From positions 1-16,609 of the forward strand of contig JAEDFS010000042.1 in NCBI GenBank assembly GCA_016297895.1: a stretch of DNA of 16,609 nt, given 5' to 3'. Both the position numbers and the translations under genes were made by a program. A model generated the notes under the pieces. The model searched no databases, was not told the origin of the DNA, and saw nothing but the letters and a program-made list of their open reading frames with translations. Each line of letters begins with the position of its first letter. Within the stretch, counting starts at the first letter, position 1. This DNA is from Marvinbryantia sp. (GTDB lineage: Bacteria; Bacillota; Clostridia; Lachnospirales; Lachnospiraceae). Shown in pieces: positions 1 through 6,675 of this stretch.

Positions 1-1
1 T

Positions 2-33
2 TACCCACCGATGAGCAAGCTCATGTGGGTTTA
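2..33. repeat. Bulged inverted repeat at the left edge
   Basis: ACCCAC (4-9) pairs with GTGGGT (25-30) and ATGAGC (12-17) pairs with GCTCAT (20-25 region), leaving a 2-nt CG bulge and a very short central loop. No strong U-tract follows, so it is not a convincing terminator. It lies just left of the point where catalase homology fades, so it could be the end of a mobile element or a repeat that interrupted the gene. The window begins here, so neither reading can be tested from this sequence. Confidence 0.35.
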
Positions 34-63
34 GACCTTTTGACCCTGGTATCATGAATTTAA

Positions 64-318
64 TGTTATTTTTTTCAAGCTGCAGCAGAACAGAAGGCTC
101 GCACGACATACGATAATATCCTGCGTGTAGTGAGAAACATGCCTGAAATTGCAGATCCCATCCGTTTCCTTCGTGCCAGGGAAATCGTTCATTTTCAACG
201 GTTTGGTGAGGCATTACGAATTGTACAGGAAGGCCTGGACAGTAAAAACTTCTATGCCTTTAACCCCAGTTTTGACGAACCGTGTATGGCTGTATGTAAA
301 GAAACAGACAGATCCTGA
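64..318 (+). pseudogene. 3' remnant of a manganese catalase (CotJC-like) gene
   Basis: The readable frame from about position 79 to the stop at 316-318 carries AAEQKARTTYDNILR, then FLRAREIVHFQRFGEALR and KNFYAFNPSFD. These are the C-terminal signatures of the CotJC-type manganese catalase family (spore-coat associated, hydrogen peroxide dismutation). REIVHFQ holds the Glu and His of the second half of the di-manganese site. A full family member is roughly 190-220 residues; only about 75-80 remain. In the same frame there are stops at 55-57 and 61-63. Weak family-like sequence (a LFFSS stretch, about 65-78) continues upstream in another frame, so a 2-base deletion near 79-82 may have occurred. 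There is no ribosome binding site before the internal ATG at 130. The N-terminal four-helix half is absent, so the piece is very unlikely to be functional. The family call is from memory of its motifs; the exact left limit is uncertain. Confidence 0.72.
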
Positions 319-342
319 TTTCCCATATACTGACTGCAAACC

Positions 343-368
343 GGGCGCCTCCGTTTGGATAGGCGCCC
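343..368. terminator. Hairpin between convergent catalase remnant and C39 peptidase gene
   Basis: GGGCGCC (343-349) pairs perfectly with GGCGCCC (362-368) around a 12-nt loop. It sits between the stop of the plus-strand remnant (318) and the stop of the minus-strand peptidase gene (394). The bases that follow are only moderately T-rich on either strand, so it is a plausible weak bidirectional terminator rather than a textbook one. Confidence 0.5.
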
Positions 369-393
369 TTGTTCATCTTCTGTCAAATTCTTT

Positions 394-1077
394 TTATTGA
401 ATGATCACACACTGGCATCTTCTTTCCTGATAGATTTCCTCAAAACAGTCAGCAGATATGTTCAGCCATCCAACAATGGGATCCGCAATGACGACCATAT
501 CTTCCTGATAATCTACCAGAACCAGTCCGTGATCATTGGCGCTCCACTCCATGTAATCCCCATCATATGTATACCATCCGTTCGTTTCCTGACGTTCCTC
601 CATTCCGATCGTACCCCAGAATATGACAGGCGTCCCCTCAGAAACCAGATCATATAGTGTTTCCGGATCTTCTCCGGTGCCATTCACTGCACGCAGACTG
701 CTTCCGCAGTTTAACAGATAGGAATTGGCCGCCGTCACGATTGCCGGAGCCCCACAGATATATCCCATCTCTGTTGTGGGATCTCCCACAAAATAATTCA
801 CCATATCGTTTCCATATACGATTCCGTTTTCTCCATAATAGAACTCTGCCGGAAGGCATGGCAGATATTCTGTCGCCATGGTCACCTTGTCCACATCATA
901 ACCATAATAGTTTAATACCATTGTCAGTGCTGTGATTTCACATCCGGTGGGAAGTTCCGGTTCCTGATAGATCAGAGAAAACTCTCTGATTTCTCCGTTT
1001 GCAGACACCTCGGGTGACATGTTCCATATACCGGAGCAAATCGTCACTGCCAACACTGTAAACCATTTTTTCTTCAT
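394..1077 (-). CDS. Secreted C39-like cysteine peptidase family protein
   Basis: This 227-residue protein belongs to the C39-like (YvpB-type, papain-fold) family. The core ELPTGCEITALTMVLNYYG supplies the presumed nucleophile Cys46; NDHGLVLVDY supplies His183; and a following IADP supplies an Asp near 199, in the family's Cys-His-Asp order. Residues 1-26 look like a Sec signal peptide (MKKKW, hydrophobic core, then an SA|NG cleavage point), so the protein probably acts outside the cell. The start at 1077 is preferred because AAAAGGA lies about 9 nt upstream and it gives a clean signal peptide. A longer reading from 1182 would add 35 hydrophilic residues and hide the signal. It is the last gene of a response regulator-kinase-peptidase set, with a 101-bp gap after the kinase. 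The substrate is unknown. Several family members are peptidases, but activity is not proven by motif alone. Confidence 0.75.
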   Translation of the reverse strand: MKKKWFTVLAVTICSGIWNMSPEVSANGEIREFSLIYQEPELPTGCEITALTMVLNYYGYDVDKVTMATEYLPCLPAEFYYGENGIVYGNDMVNYFVGDPTTEMGYICGAPAIVTAANSYLLNCGSSLRAVNGTGEDPETLYDLVSEGTPVIFWGTIGMEERQETNGWYTYDGDYMEWSANDHGLVLVDYQEDMVVIADPIVGWLNISADCFEEIYQERRCQCVIIQ

Positions 1078-1178
1078 ATCATACAATCCTTTTCTCGTGT
1101 TTATCTTCCTGCCACATGGATGTATTATATGAATCAAATATGGAGATAATATGTTCTCTCTTAGGAATTTATGTGGAA

Positions 1179-2666
1179 TCAAAGGATGACAGAATCTTCT
1201 GTCCTTTTCATTTCAAACCAGATCCTGCATCCCCCATCAGAACAGTTTTCCGCTCCAAATAGGGCTCCGTGATCGATCAGGATCTCTTTTGCAATAGCAA
1301 GTCCAAGACCGGAACCCTGATGGGAACGCTTTCTCTGCCTGGAAGTAAAATAGCGATCCCAGATATAAGGAAGCTCCTCTTCCTGTACGCCGGCCCCATA
1401 ATCCCTCACTTCCACACGAACGCAGTCCTCCTTTTCTTTCACAGACACATCCACCTTCTTTTCTGTTCCGGTATGGGAGACTGCATTATCGATCAGATTA
1501 TAAAAGACTCTGGCGAGACGGGCACTGTCCGCCTCGGCCATCTGTCCCGATTCTATCATCGTGTGGATCTGGTACCCGTCATGCTCCCACAATGTCTGGA
1601 ATTGACGAACCACCGTCTCCGCCAGAATACCGATATCCGTTGGAACAAGATCGCAGAAATGTCTGTTGGACTGTAACGCAGAGTATTCCAGTATTTCCTT
1701 CACCAGTTCTGAAAGCCTGTCTGATTCCCTCAGTATGATATCCAGATCTGCCTGCCGCTCCTCGGGATCTTCTCCCGAAATGTCCCTGATCAGTTCGGCA
1801 TATCCCTTGATCATCGTCAATGGTGTACGGAGATCGTGAGATACGTTTGCAAGGAGCTCCCTTCGATAGTTTTCTGATTTTCTGAGTTCTTCTGCCGTAT
1901 CCTCCAGTGTAGCCGAAAGCTGATCCAGTTCCCAACAGAAGCCTTTTTCAAAGGTTACATCAAAATCTCCTCCTGCCATCTTTTTTGCCTGCATGGACAG
2001 TATCTCGATCGGCCTGGAAAATCGTTTGGAAATCATAAGTGCAATGAGAAATCCAAGACACAGTGACAGCATGGTCACCCAGATCAGCTGCACCCGGATA
2101 ATGCTGACGGTAGATCCAACCGCATCCAGAGATGCTTTGATATATAAAACAGATTCCCTGTTCTCAGAATCCGGCAGATAAGCTCCGTAAATATAGCTTT
2201 CCTGTGTATCTGCACGGTAACTTACGATTCCCTCCGGACTTTCTGCAAGTTTGTCAAAAAATATGTTAAATGCCATGGGTAATTTTCTGGACACGCCGTT
2301 TTTCCAGCCTGATGCCCCTGCCCCATTTATATCATTCTCTTTTTCCTGTCTGTCCGGTCGTTCCATATTTTTATGTACATCATTATAGGGATCGGAGCTG
2401 AAAAAGGGTTCTCCATTCAGATCTGTAAGGAAGACCAAAAGGGAATTATCTCTGGTCAGCTCATCCATTATGCTCTCAATATCCTCACTTCCGTACTGCC
2501 GGGTAATGATTTCTGCTGTATCTTCCACGTTTCTGATGACCATGCCGTCATAAAAATTCTGTAAAAATACCGTCTGAAGCATCCATAACGCCAGGAAGAT
2601 CAGCACGGTGAACATTGCAAAACAGCTCCACAGCTTTACCCCAAATGATTTTCTGTTAAATTTCAA
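1179..2666 (-). CDS. Two-component sensor histidine kinase (HAMP, HisKA, HATPase)
   Basis: This 495-residue membrane sensor has a first membrane helix at about 15-36, an extracytoplasmic sensing region at about 37-188, and a second helix at about 189-212. These are followed by a HAMP linker (about 213-265) and a HisKA dimerisation domain with the H-box NVSHDLRTPLTMIKGYAE (phospho-acceptor His277). The C-terminal ATPase has an N-box (NLIDNAVSH, 390-398), a G1 box (DYGAGV) and a G2 box (GSGLGL, 451-456). All catalytic boxes are intact. It autophosphorylates and passes phosphate to the regulator encoded immediately upstream. The two genes overlap by 11 bp (start at 2666, regulator stop at 2656), indicating translational coupling. 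The sensing region has a charged, low-complexity stretch at about 95-125 and no recognised ligand-binding fold. The signal is therefore unknown; a secreted peptidase gene downstream hints at a cell-envelope or extracellular-protein cue. Confidence 0.93.
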   Translation of the reverse strand: MKFNRKSFGVKLWSCFAMFTVLIFLALWMLQTVFLQNFYDGMVIRNVEDTAEIITRQYGSEDIESIMDELTRDNSLLVFLTDLNGEPFFSSDPYNDVHKNMERPDRQEKENDINGAGASGWKNGVSRKLPMAFNIFFDKLAESPEGIVSYRADTQESYIYGAYLPDSENRESVLYIKASLDAVGSTVSIIRVQLIWVTMLSLCLGFLIALMISKRFSRPIEILSMQAKKMAGGDFDVTFEKGFCWELDQLSATLEDTAEELRKSENYRRELLANVSHDLRTPLTMIKGYAELIRDISGEDPEERQADLDIILRESDRLSELVKEILEYSALQSNRHFCDLVPTDIGILAETVVRQFQTLWEHDGYQIHTMIESGQMAEADSARLARVFYNLIDNAVSHTGTEKKVDVSVKEKEDCVRVEVRDYGAGVQEEELPYIWDRYFTSRQRKRSHQGSGLGLAIAKEILIDHGALFGAENCSDGGCRIWFEMKRTEDSVIL

Positions 2667-3336
2667 ATTTATACCCCACCCCTCTGATCGTCACAATATA
2701 GTTGCGGCATACCCCTAGTTTCTGCCTTAAAAGCTTGATCTGCCAGTCCACTGTCCGGTGTTCGCCAAAAAATTCATACCCCCACACGGCACTCAGAATC
2801 TTCTCTCTGGATAGAACGATTCCTCTGTTCTTCACCAGATAAACCAGCAGTTCATATTCCTTTGCCGTCAGCTCCACTTTTTCTTCTTTCACATATACAT
2901 TTCTGCCCGGTTCATCGATACGCAGTTCTCCCAGACATATATGTTTCTCAGCCTGACTTTTTTCGCCGTATGCGGCCTCATGGCGTTTTATGATCACTCG
3001 GACCCTGGCCATCAATTCTTTTGGAGAAAACGGTTTGATCACATAATCATCAATTCCCGCATCAAATCCTGTCAGCTTATCAAACTCTGTTCCTCTGGCC
3101 GACAGCATGATCACAGGAACATCCTTCGCCTCCCGGATTTTTCTGCAGGCTGTGTATCCATCCATTTCCTCCATCATAATATCCATGATGATCACATCAA
3201 AATCTGTTTCCCTGCAAAGCCTCACAGCTTCTGTTCCATCATAGGCGGAAACGGTTTCATATCCTTCCCGCCTGGCGTATCTGCTAATCAGTTGCTGAAT
3301 ATCCGGTTCATCATCCACGATCAGTATTTTTTTCAT
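2656..3336 (-). CDS. OmpR/PhoB-family response regulator
   Basis: This 226-residue DNA-binding regulator has an N-terminal receiver (about 1-118) with the acidic pocket (Asp8, Asp9), phospho-acceptor Asp52 in MDIMM, the switch Ser79 and the conserved Lys101 in the KPF motif. The C-terminal winged helix (about 128-226) has the recognition-helix stretch VDWQIKLLRQKLG and ends in the usual RGVGYKF beta hairpin. The start at 3336 follows AAAGGGG by a normal spacing and gives the canonical MKKILIVDDEPD beginning. An in-frame ATG at 3480 would add 48 residues with no family counterpart and would run across the promoter. It is the first gene of the kinase/peptidase operon and very likely controls it. 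The Trp in VDWQ, where many paralogs have a smaller residue plus His, is a mild oddity near the DNA-contact helix. Confidence 0.94.
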   Translation of the reverse strand: MKKILIVDDEPDIQQLISRYARREGYETVSAYDGTEAVRLCRETDFDVIIMDIMMEEMDGYTACRKIREAKDVPVIMLSARGTEFDKLTGFDAGIDDYVIKPFSPKELMARVRVIIKRHEAAYGEKSQAEKHICLGELRIDEPGRNVYVKEEKVELTAKEYELLVYLVKNRGIVLSREKILSAVWGYEFFGEHRTVDWQIKLLRQKLGVCRNYIVTIRGVGYKFEI

Positions 3337-3360
3337 GACAATCCCCTTTCTTTTGTCATC

Positions 3361-3409
3361 ATTATATCGTATTACAAAGAAAAATGTACACCCCAAGTAC
3401 TTCTGTACT
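3361..3409 (-). promoter_or_regulatory. Promoter of the two-component operon with clustered GTAC repeats
   Basis: On the minus strand TATAAT (3361-3366) lies 18 bp from TGTACA (3385-3390), a fair -10/-35 pair about 20 bp before the start codon region. Three GTAC words occur at 3386-3389, 3397-3400 and 3405-3408; the last two form an AGTAC-TTCT-GTACT inverted repeat just upstream of the -35. Their position fits an activator site, possibly for the regulator encoded downstream, but that link is inferred. Confidence 0.5.
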
Positions 3410-3463
3410 GAAATTCCACCTGCTTTCCACATTTGCAATTTACAAAGAATTGTCAAAAATGGA

Positions 3464-3491
3464 TTGATTTTCTTCCTCATAGTGCTATAAT
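3464..3491 (+). promoter_or_regulatory. Promoter of the tRNA-Val gene
   Basis: TTGATT (3464-3469) and a perfect TATAAT (3486-3491) are separated by 16 bp. The expected start site (about 3498) falls two or so bases before the mature tRNA 5' end at 3500, giving an almost leaderless precursor. Confidence 0.7.
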
Positions 3492-3499
3492 GTGCTTAT

Positions 3500-3573
3500 G
3501 GAAGCATAGCTCAGCCGGGATGAGCGTTCGCCTCACACGCGAAAGGTCAGGAGTTCGAGCCTCCTTGCTTCCA
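3500..3573 (+). tRNA. tRNA-Val (anticodon CAC)
   Basis: A full cloverleaf can be drawn. The acceptor stem GGAAGCA (3500-3506) pairs with TGCTTCC (3566-3572), with discriminator A3573. The D stem is GCTC/GAGC. The anticodon stem TTCGC (3527-3531) and GCGAA (3539-3543) encloses loop CTCACAC, anticodon CAC at 3534-3536. The T stem AGGAG/CTCCT (3549-3553, 3561-3565) has loop TTCGAGC. CAC reads the valine codon GUG. No CCA end is encoded, so it must be added enzymatically. The gene stands alone, with its own promoter and terminator. I saw no repeat of its 3' end elsewhere in the window that would mark an integration site. Confidence 0.95.
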
Positions 3574-3588
3574 TTCCTTAGTGCCAAC

Positions 3589-3636
3589 GCAGAGCCCATC
3601 CGAACACAGTTCGGATGGGCTCTGCTCCATTTTTTA
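3589..3636 (+). terminator. Intrinsic terminator of tRNA-Val
   Basis: A perfect 17-bp stem (3589-3605 with 3609-3625, 3-nt ACA loop as drawn) is followed by a T-rich run CCATTTTTTATG. It begins 16 bp after the tRNA and is on the same strand. Confidence 0.88.
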
Positions 3637-3640
3637 TGCC

Positions 3641-3700
3641 AAAAAAGAGCGTCTTATCACAACTGATTCTCTCAGTTATGACAGGACGCTCCTCTTTTTT
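3641..3700 (-). terminator. Terminator of the TRAP-transporter operon (bidirectional)
   Basis: A 19-bp stem (3647-3665 with 3673-3691) around a 7-nt loop is flanked by six As on one side and six Ts on the other. In the minus-strand RNA the imperfect positions include two G-U pairs, while the plus-strand RNA has more mismatches, so it fits the minus-strand operon ending at 3721 best. It can also back up the tRNA terminator just before it. Confidence 0.85.
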
Positions 3701-3720
3701 ACTTATTACATGATATGATT

Positions 3721-5007
3721 TTAGAACAGTCCCGGGAACAGGGTTGCCGGAATTGCCAGCCACAGATCCGGGAAAAGGATCATCAGAAGCAGTACAGCCA
3801 GTGAAGACAGGAAGTAGGGAAGTGTTCCCTTAAACGCATCTTCAATGGTAATGCCGCTGATGGATGATGCGATCAAAAGACACAGACCGTATGGCGGTGT
3901 TACCAGACCAAGTGCCAGAGTAACTACAACGATCAGGCCGAGAATGATCGGGCTGATTCCGAGAGCAGTTGCTGTCGGAAGGATGATCGGGACAAACAGG
4001 ATCATAGCCGGAACTGCATCCATGAAAGTACCTACAAACATAAAGAATGCAACGACTACCAGAAGGAATACCAGTTTTCCTCCCGGCATATTTGCGAAGA
4101 AATTCTGAACAAATACATTCAGCTGATAGTAGCTTAACAGTTCTCCCAGTGCATTTGCTGTTGCCAGTGCAAACAGAGACAGGGATGAAAGCTTCATGGT
4201 CTCGATCAGGATTCTGGGCAGATTTCTGATTTTAATCGTCTTGTAGAAGAAAATACCGATGATCAGTGCATAGATACATGCAAATGCAGCAGATTCTGTC
4301 GGAGTGAAAAGACCGGATACGATACCGCCGATCAGAATGATCGGGGTAAGCAGCGCCGGAAGGGACTGGAATGTCAGCTTCACAATATCTTTTACAGCGA
4401 CCGGTTTACATTTCGGGAAGTTCTTTTTCCTGGAATATAATTTTACTACTGCCATCATGGCAAGACCCAGCAGAATGCCGGGAACCATACCTGTCATAAA
4501 CAGCGCACCGGTACTTACATTGGCAATACCGGAATATACAACCATGGTGATACTGGGAGGAATAATGGATCCCAATGTGGAAGATGCTGCCGTTACACCA
4601 ACAGAAGTTCCTTTATCATATCCCTGTTTCTCCATAGCCGGAATAAAGATCTTGCCCACACCTGCGGTATCTGCCTGCGAGGATCCGGAGATACCTGCAA
4701 AGATCATGGACACCAGCACATTTGAATATGCCAGACCTCCGCGGAATCGTCCCACCAGAGCATTACAGCAGTCGATCAGTTTCTCGGTGATCTCACCTTC
4801 ATTCATCAGGTTTGCTGCCAGAATAAACAGCGGCACAGCCAGAAGAGTAAAGCTGTTCAGACCATTAAACATTTTGGAAAAGACAACTGTGTTCGGAATT
4901 GCAGACATGGAAAAGATTCCGGTAAAGGATACTACCCCAAGAGCAAAGGAGATCGGAACACCAATGGCAACAAATACAACAAACATAATGACTAAAATTG
5001 CACCCAT
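3721..5007 (-). CDS. TRAP transporter large permease (DctM/YiaN family)
   Basis: This 428-residue polytopic membrane protein forms the substrate-translocating, sodium-driven subunit of a tripartite ATP-independent periplasmic-type transporter. It is hydrophobic throughout, with roughly a dozen membrane segments, and the length is normal for the family. The DctM signatures are present: FAGISGSSQADTAGVG at about 103-118, followed by IPAMEKQGY and SIIPPSITMVVYSG near 147-160. The start at 5007 shares one base with the stop of the small permease (TAATG junction), so the two are translationally coupled. It is the last gene before the terminator at 3641-3700. Given the linked dlgD-like and yiaL-like genes, the likely substrate is 2,3-diketo-L-gulonate or a related sugar acid; this comes from context, since DctM sequence alone does not give specificity. 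Confidence 0.93.
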   Translation of the reverse strand: MGAILVIMFVVFVAIGVPISFALGVVSFTGIFSMSAIPNTVVFSKMFNGLNSFTLLAVPLFILAANLMNEGEITEKLIDCCNALVGRFRGGLAYSNVLVSMIFAGISGSSQADTAGVGKIFIPAMEKQGYDKGTSVGVTAASSTLGSIIPPSITMVVYSGIANVSTGALFMTGMVPGILLGLAMMAVVKLYSRKKNFPKCKPVAVKDIVKLTFQSLPALLTPIILIGGIVSGLFTPTESAAFACIYALIIGIFFYKTIKIRNLPRILIETMKLSSLSLFALATANALGELLSYYQLNVFVQNFFANMPGGKLVFLLVVVAFFMFVGTFMDAVPAMILFVPIILPTATALGISPIILGLIVVVTLALGLVTPPYGLCLLIASSISGITIEDAFKGTLPYFLSSLAVLLLMILFPDLWLAIPATLFPGLF

Positions 5008-5492
5008 TATTTTTCTTCTCCTTTCCCAAAGTTTTTGATCTCATCATAGATCTGATACAGCAGATAAATAGCGGATGTGATTCCGCAGATCGGCAGACAC
5101 AGCCATGTGGGACCTCTCTTGAATTTGGGAATGTTTACCCATGTATAATTCCAGAACTGCTTTGTAACCAGAGTCCCATAGTATGCCATCAGAACGGCGA
5201 AGATCAGCATGATCACTGAGATAATAATAGCCAGTACCGATTTTGCTTTTTTGTTTTTCAACATATCACTTACAGATGTAAATGCAAAGTGGCGCTTTTC
5301 ATGAACCATGGCACCGGCACCCATAAATACCGCCCAGATAAAGGAGTACATGGATACATCCTCTGTCCAGGTCGCTGCGATCCCCATATAGCGGGACAGC
5401 ATCTGATAAACCACGGTCACAAGAAATACACATAAGAAAAAGCCGCCGATTGCGATCTGAATCTTCTGAAGCGTATCAATTGCTTTTTTCAT
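5007..5492 (-). CDS. TRAP transporter small permease (DctQ/YiaM family)
   Basis: This 161-residue protein has four predicted membrane helices (about 14-34, 45-65, 85-108, 128-148). The family pattern WTEDVSMYSFIWAVFMGAG followed by a short HEKRHFAF stretch sits between helices 2 and 3. DctQ binds the large permease and is required for transport, though it probably does not itself form the substrate path. It overlaps the large-permease gene by one base. Upstream, an 83-bp gap separates it from the binding-protein gene and holds a GC-rich stem-loop (5522-5546). The pair of permease genes is thus one translational unit, separable from the more highly needed binding protein. Charged C-terminal residues lie in the cytoplasm as usual. 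Confidence 0.9.
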   Translation of the reverse strand: MKKAIDTLQKIQIAIGGFFLCVFLVTVVYQMLSRYMGIAATWTEDVSMYSFIWAVFMGAGAMVHEKRHFAFTSVSDMLKNKKAKSVLAIIISVIMLIFAVLMAYYGTLVTKQFWNYTWVNIPKFKRGPTWLCLPICGITSAIYLLYQIYDEIKNFGKGEEK

Positions 5493-5521
5493 AATCTACC
5501 TTCCATTTCTTTTCACTTGAA

Positions 5522-5546
5522 AGGCCGCCCGGAATCCGGACGGCCT
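5522..5546 (-). other. Intercistronic stem-loop between TRAP binding protein and permease genes
   Basis: An 11-bp GC-rich stem (5522-5532 with 5536-5546, 3-nt loop as drawn) is fully paired in the minus-strand RNA through one G-U pair. Only a short T run follows, so it is more likely an RNA-stability or partial-termination element than a full stop. It would favour extra copies of the upstream binding-protein message. Confidence 0.6.
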
Positions 5547-5575
5547 CCATAGATTCTGTTCTACTGAGCTGTAAT

Positions 5576-6589
5576 TTATTTAGCTGCGTTACGAACCATT
5601 TCCAGATAATCTGTCATGTTGTTTTCTTCAGCAAACTTGTCCTGGATCGGAATAGCGATCTCTTTGAATGCATCGATATCGATATCTGCAAATTCTGTTA
5701 CTTCACCGCCATCTTCGATTACTTTAGCCTTAGATTCTTCAAACATCTTGTATGTTACTGCACGTTCTTCTTCGGTAGCAGCTACCACTGCTTCGTCGAT
5801 CCATGCTTTCTGCTCGTCTGTCAGTCCATCATAGAAGTTTCCGTTCATCAGCAGAAGACGTGTGGTATAGTCATGATGTGTTTCGCTTACATAGTGACCA
5901 TTATCTGTTTTGTGATGATCTTTCAGCATTAAGTTGGTGTAGTCATTCTCAGCACCGTCAACAACACCCTGCTGTAAAGCCTGATACAGTTCGCCCCATG
6001 CTACAGATGTGGGGATCGCTCCACAAGCTTTGAAGAAGTCCTGCTGTACCTGTGAGGACTGTGTACGGATGCTCAGACCCTGCATATCAGCCGGGCTGGT
6101 TACTGGTTTCTTTGCATATACGTCACGTACGGAAGAGGTCCAGTAAGCCATGATACGGAAATTGTTGCCGGTCTTCTCTTTTACAACTTCTTTCATAGCG
6201 GTACCAAATTCGCCGTCCAGAGCTGCTTCCCAGTGATCAAAGCTGTCAAACAGATAAAGCAGAGAGAACATATCTACTTCCGGTACACCGATAGAGGTCA
6301 TAAATCCCGGAGAAGCAACTACCATGCTGGCAGCTCCCATTTCCAGTTTCTCGATCAGCTCGGACTCATTCTCGCCCAGAGTTCCGTGATGAAGAGTAAC
6401 TTCGATTGCTCCGCCTGATAATTCTTCCACTTTCTCTTTGAATTTGATGATGCCGAATGCATACGGATTCTCAAGTGATGTCTGATTGTGAGCAACGATC
6501 AGATTGAGATCTGCTGCAGATACACTGGATGCCAGTGTGGTTGCTGCCATCACTCCTGCTAATAAAGCGCCTAAGATTTTCTTTTTCAT
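5576..6589 (-). CDS. TRAP transporter solute-binding protein (DctP/YiaO family)
   Basis: This 337-residue extracytoplasmic protein captures the substrate and delivers it to the permease pair. It has a signal peptide (MKKKILGALLAGVMAATT, cleavage about SVSA|AD at 25). The DctP fold pattern includes Arg155 (SSVRDVY) and Arg175 (LSIRTQSS), 20 residues apart, as with the two carboxylate-contacting Args of SiaP-type proteins. WGELYQALQQGVVDGAEN follows at about 198-215. The start at 6589 has AGGGAGG about 8 nt upstream; an upstream in-frame ATG would add 65 residues overlapping the preceding gene and can be discounted. There is no lipobox cysteine at the signal cleavage point, unusual for a binding protein in a single-membrane bacterium. 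It follows yiaL with an 86-bp gap containing a stem-loop. Substrate is inferred from neighbours (2,3-diketo-L-gulonate-like), not from sequence alone. Confidence 0.93.
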   Translation of the reverse strand: MKKKILGALLAGVMAATTLASSVSAADLNLIVAHNQTSLENPYAFGIIKFKEKVEELSGGAIEVTLHHGTLGENESELIEKLEMGAASMVVASPGFMTSIGVPEVDMFSLLYLFDSFDHWEAALDGEFGTAMKEVVKEKTGNNFRIMAYWTSSVRDVYAKKPVTSPADMQGLSIRTQSSQVQQDFFKACGAIPTSVAWGELYQALQQGVVDGAENDYTNLMLKDHHKTDNGHYVSETHHDYTTRLLLMNGNFYDGLTDEQKAWIDEAVVAATEEERAVTYKMFEESKAKVIEDGGEVTEFADIDIDAFKEIAIPIQDKFAEENNMTDYLEMVRNAAK

Positions 6590-6625
6590 TGAAAAAACCT
6601 CCCTTAAAATATTAATTTTTTTATT

Positions 6626-6655
6626 TTTACAGCCTCTTTTCAGCCTGGCTGTAAA
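6626..6655 (-). other. Intercistronic stem-loop upstream of the TRAP binding-protein gene
   Basis: TTTACAGCC (6626-6634) pairs perfectly with GGCTGTAAA (6647-6655) around 12 nt. On the minus strand the RNA after the stem is A-rich, not U-rich, so this is not a terminator. It lies between the yiaL stop and the strong ribosome binding site of the binding-protein gene, a position fitting an RNA-processing or 5'-protecting structure. Confidence 0.45.
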
Positions 6656-6675
6656 GAACGAATCAAACTCTCTGC

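Noticed and set aside
1078..1182. Longer start for the C39 peptidase, overlapping the kinase stop by 4 bp
   Set aside because: It would bury the signal peptide behind 35 non-conserved residues, and the ATG at 1077 has its own good ribosome binding site.
3337..3480. 48-residue N-terminal extension of the response regulator
   Set aside because: It crosses the promoter and has no counterpart in the family; the canonical MKKILIVDDE start has a strong ribosome binding site.
3500..3573. tRNA-Val as an integration site for a mobile element
   Set aside because: No duplicate of the tRNA 3' end and no integrase gene are seen in the window.
3433..3666. Plus-strand open frame across the tRNA-Val gene
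   Set aside because: It runs through a complete tRNA cloverleaf and its terminator, with no ribosome binding site or protein family likeness.
4304..5038. Long plus-strand open frame opposite the TRAP large permease
   Set aside because: It is a shadow of a hydrophobic, well-conserved gene; its composition is non-protein-like and it lacks a convincing start.
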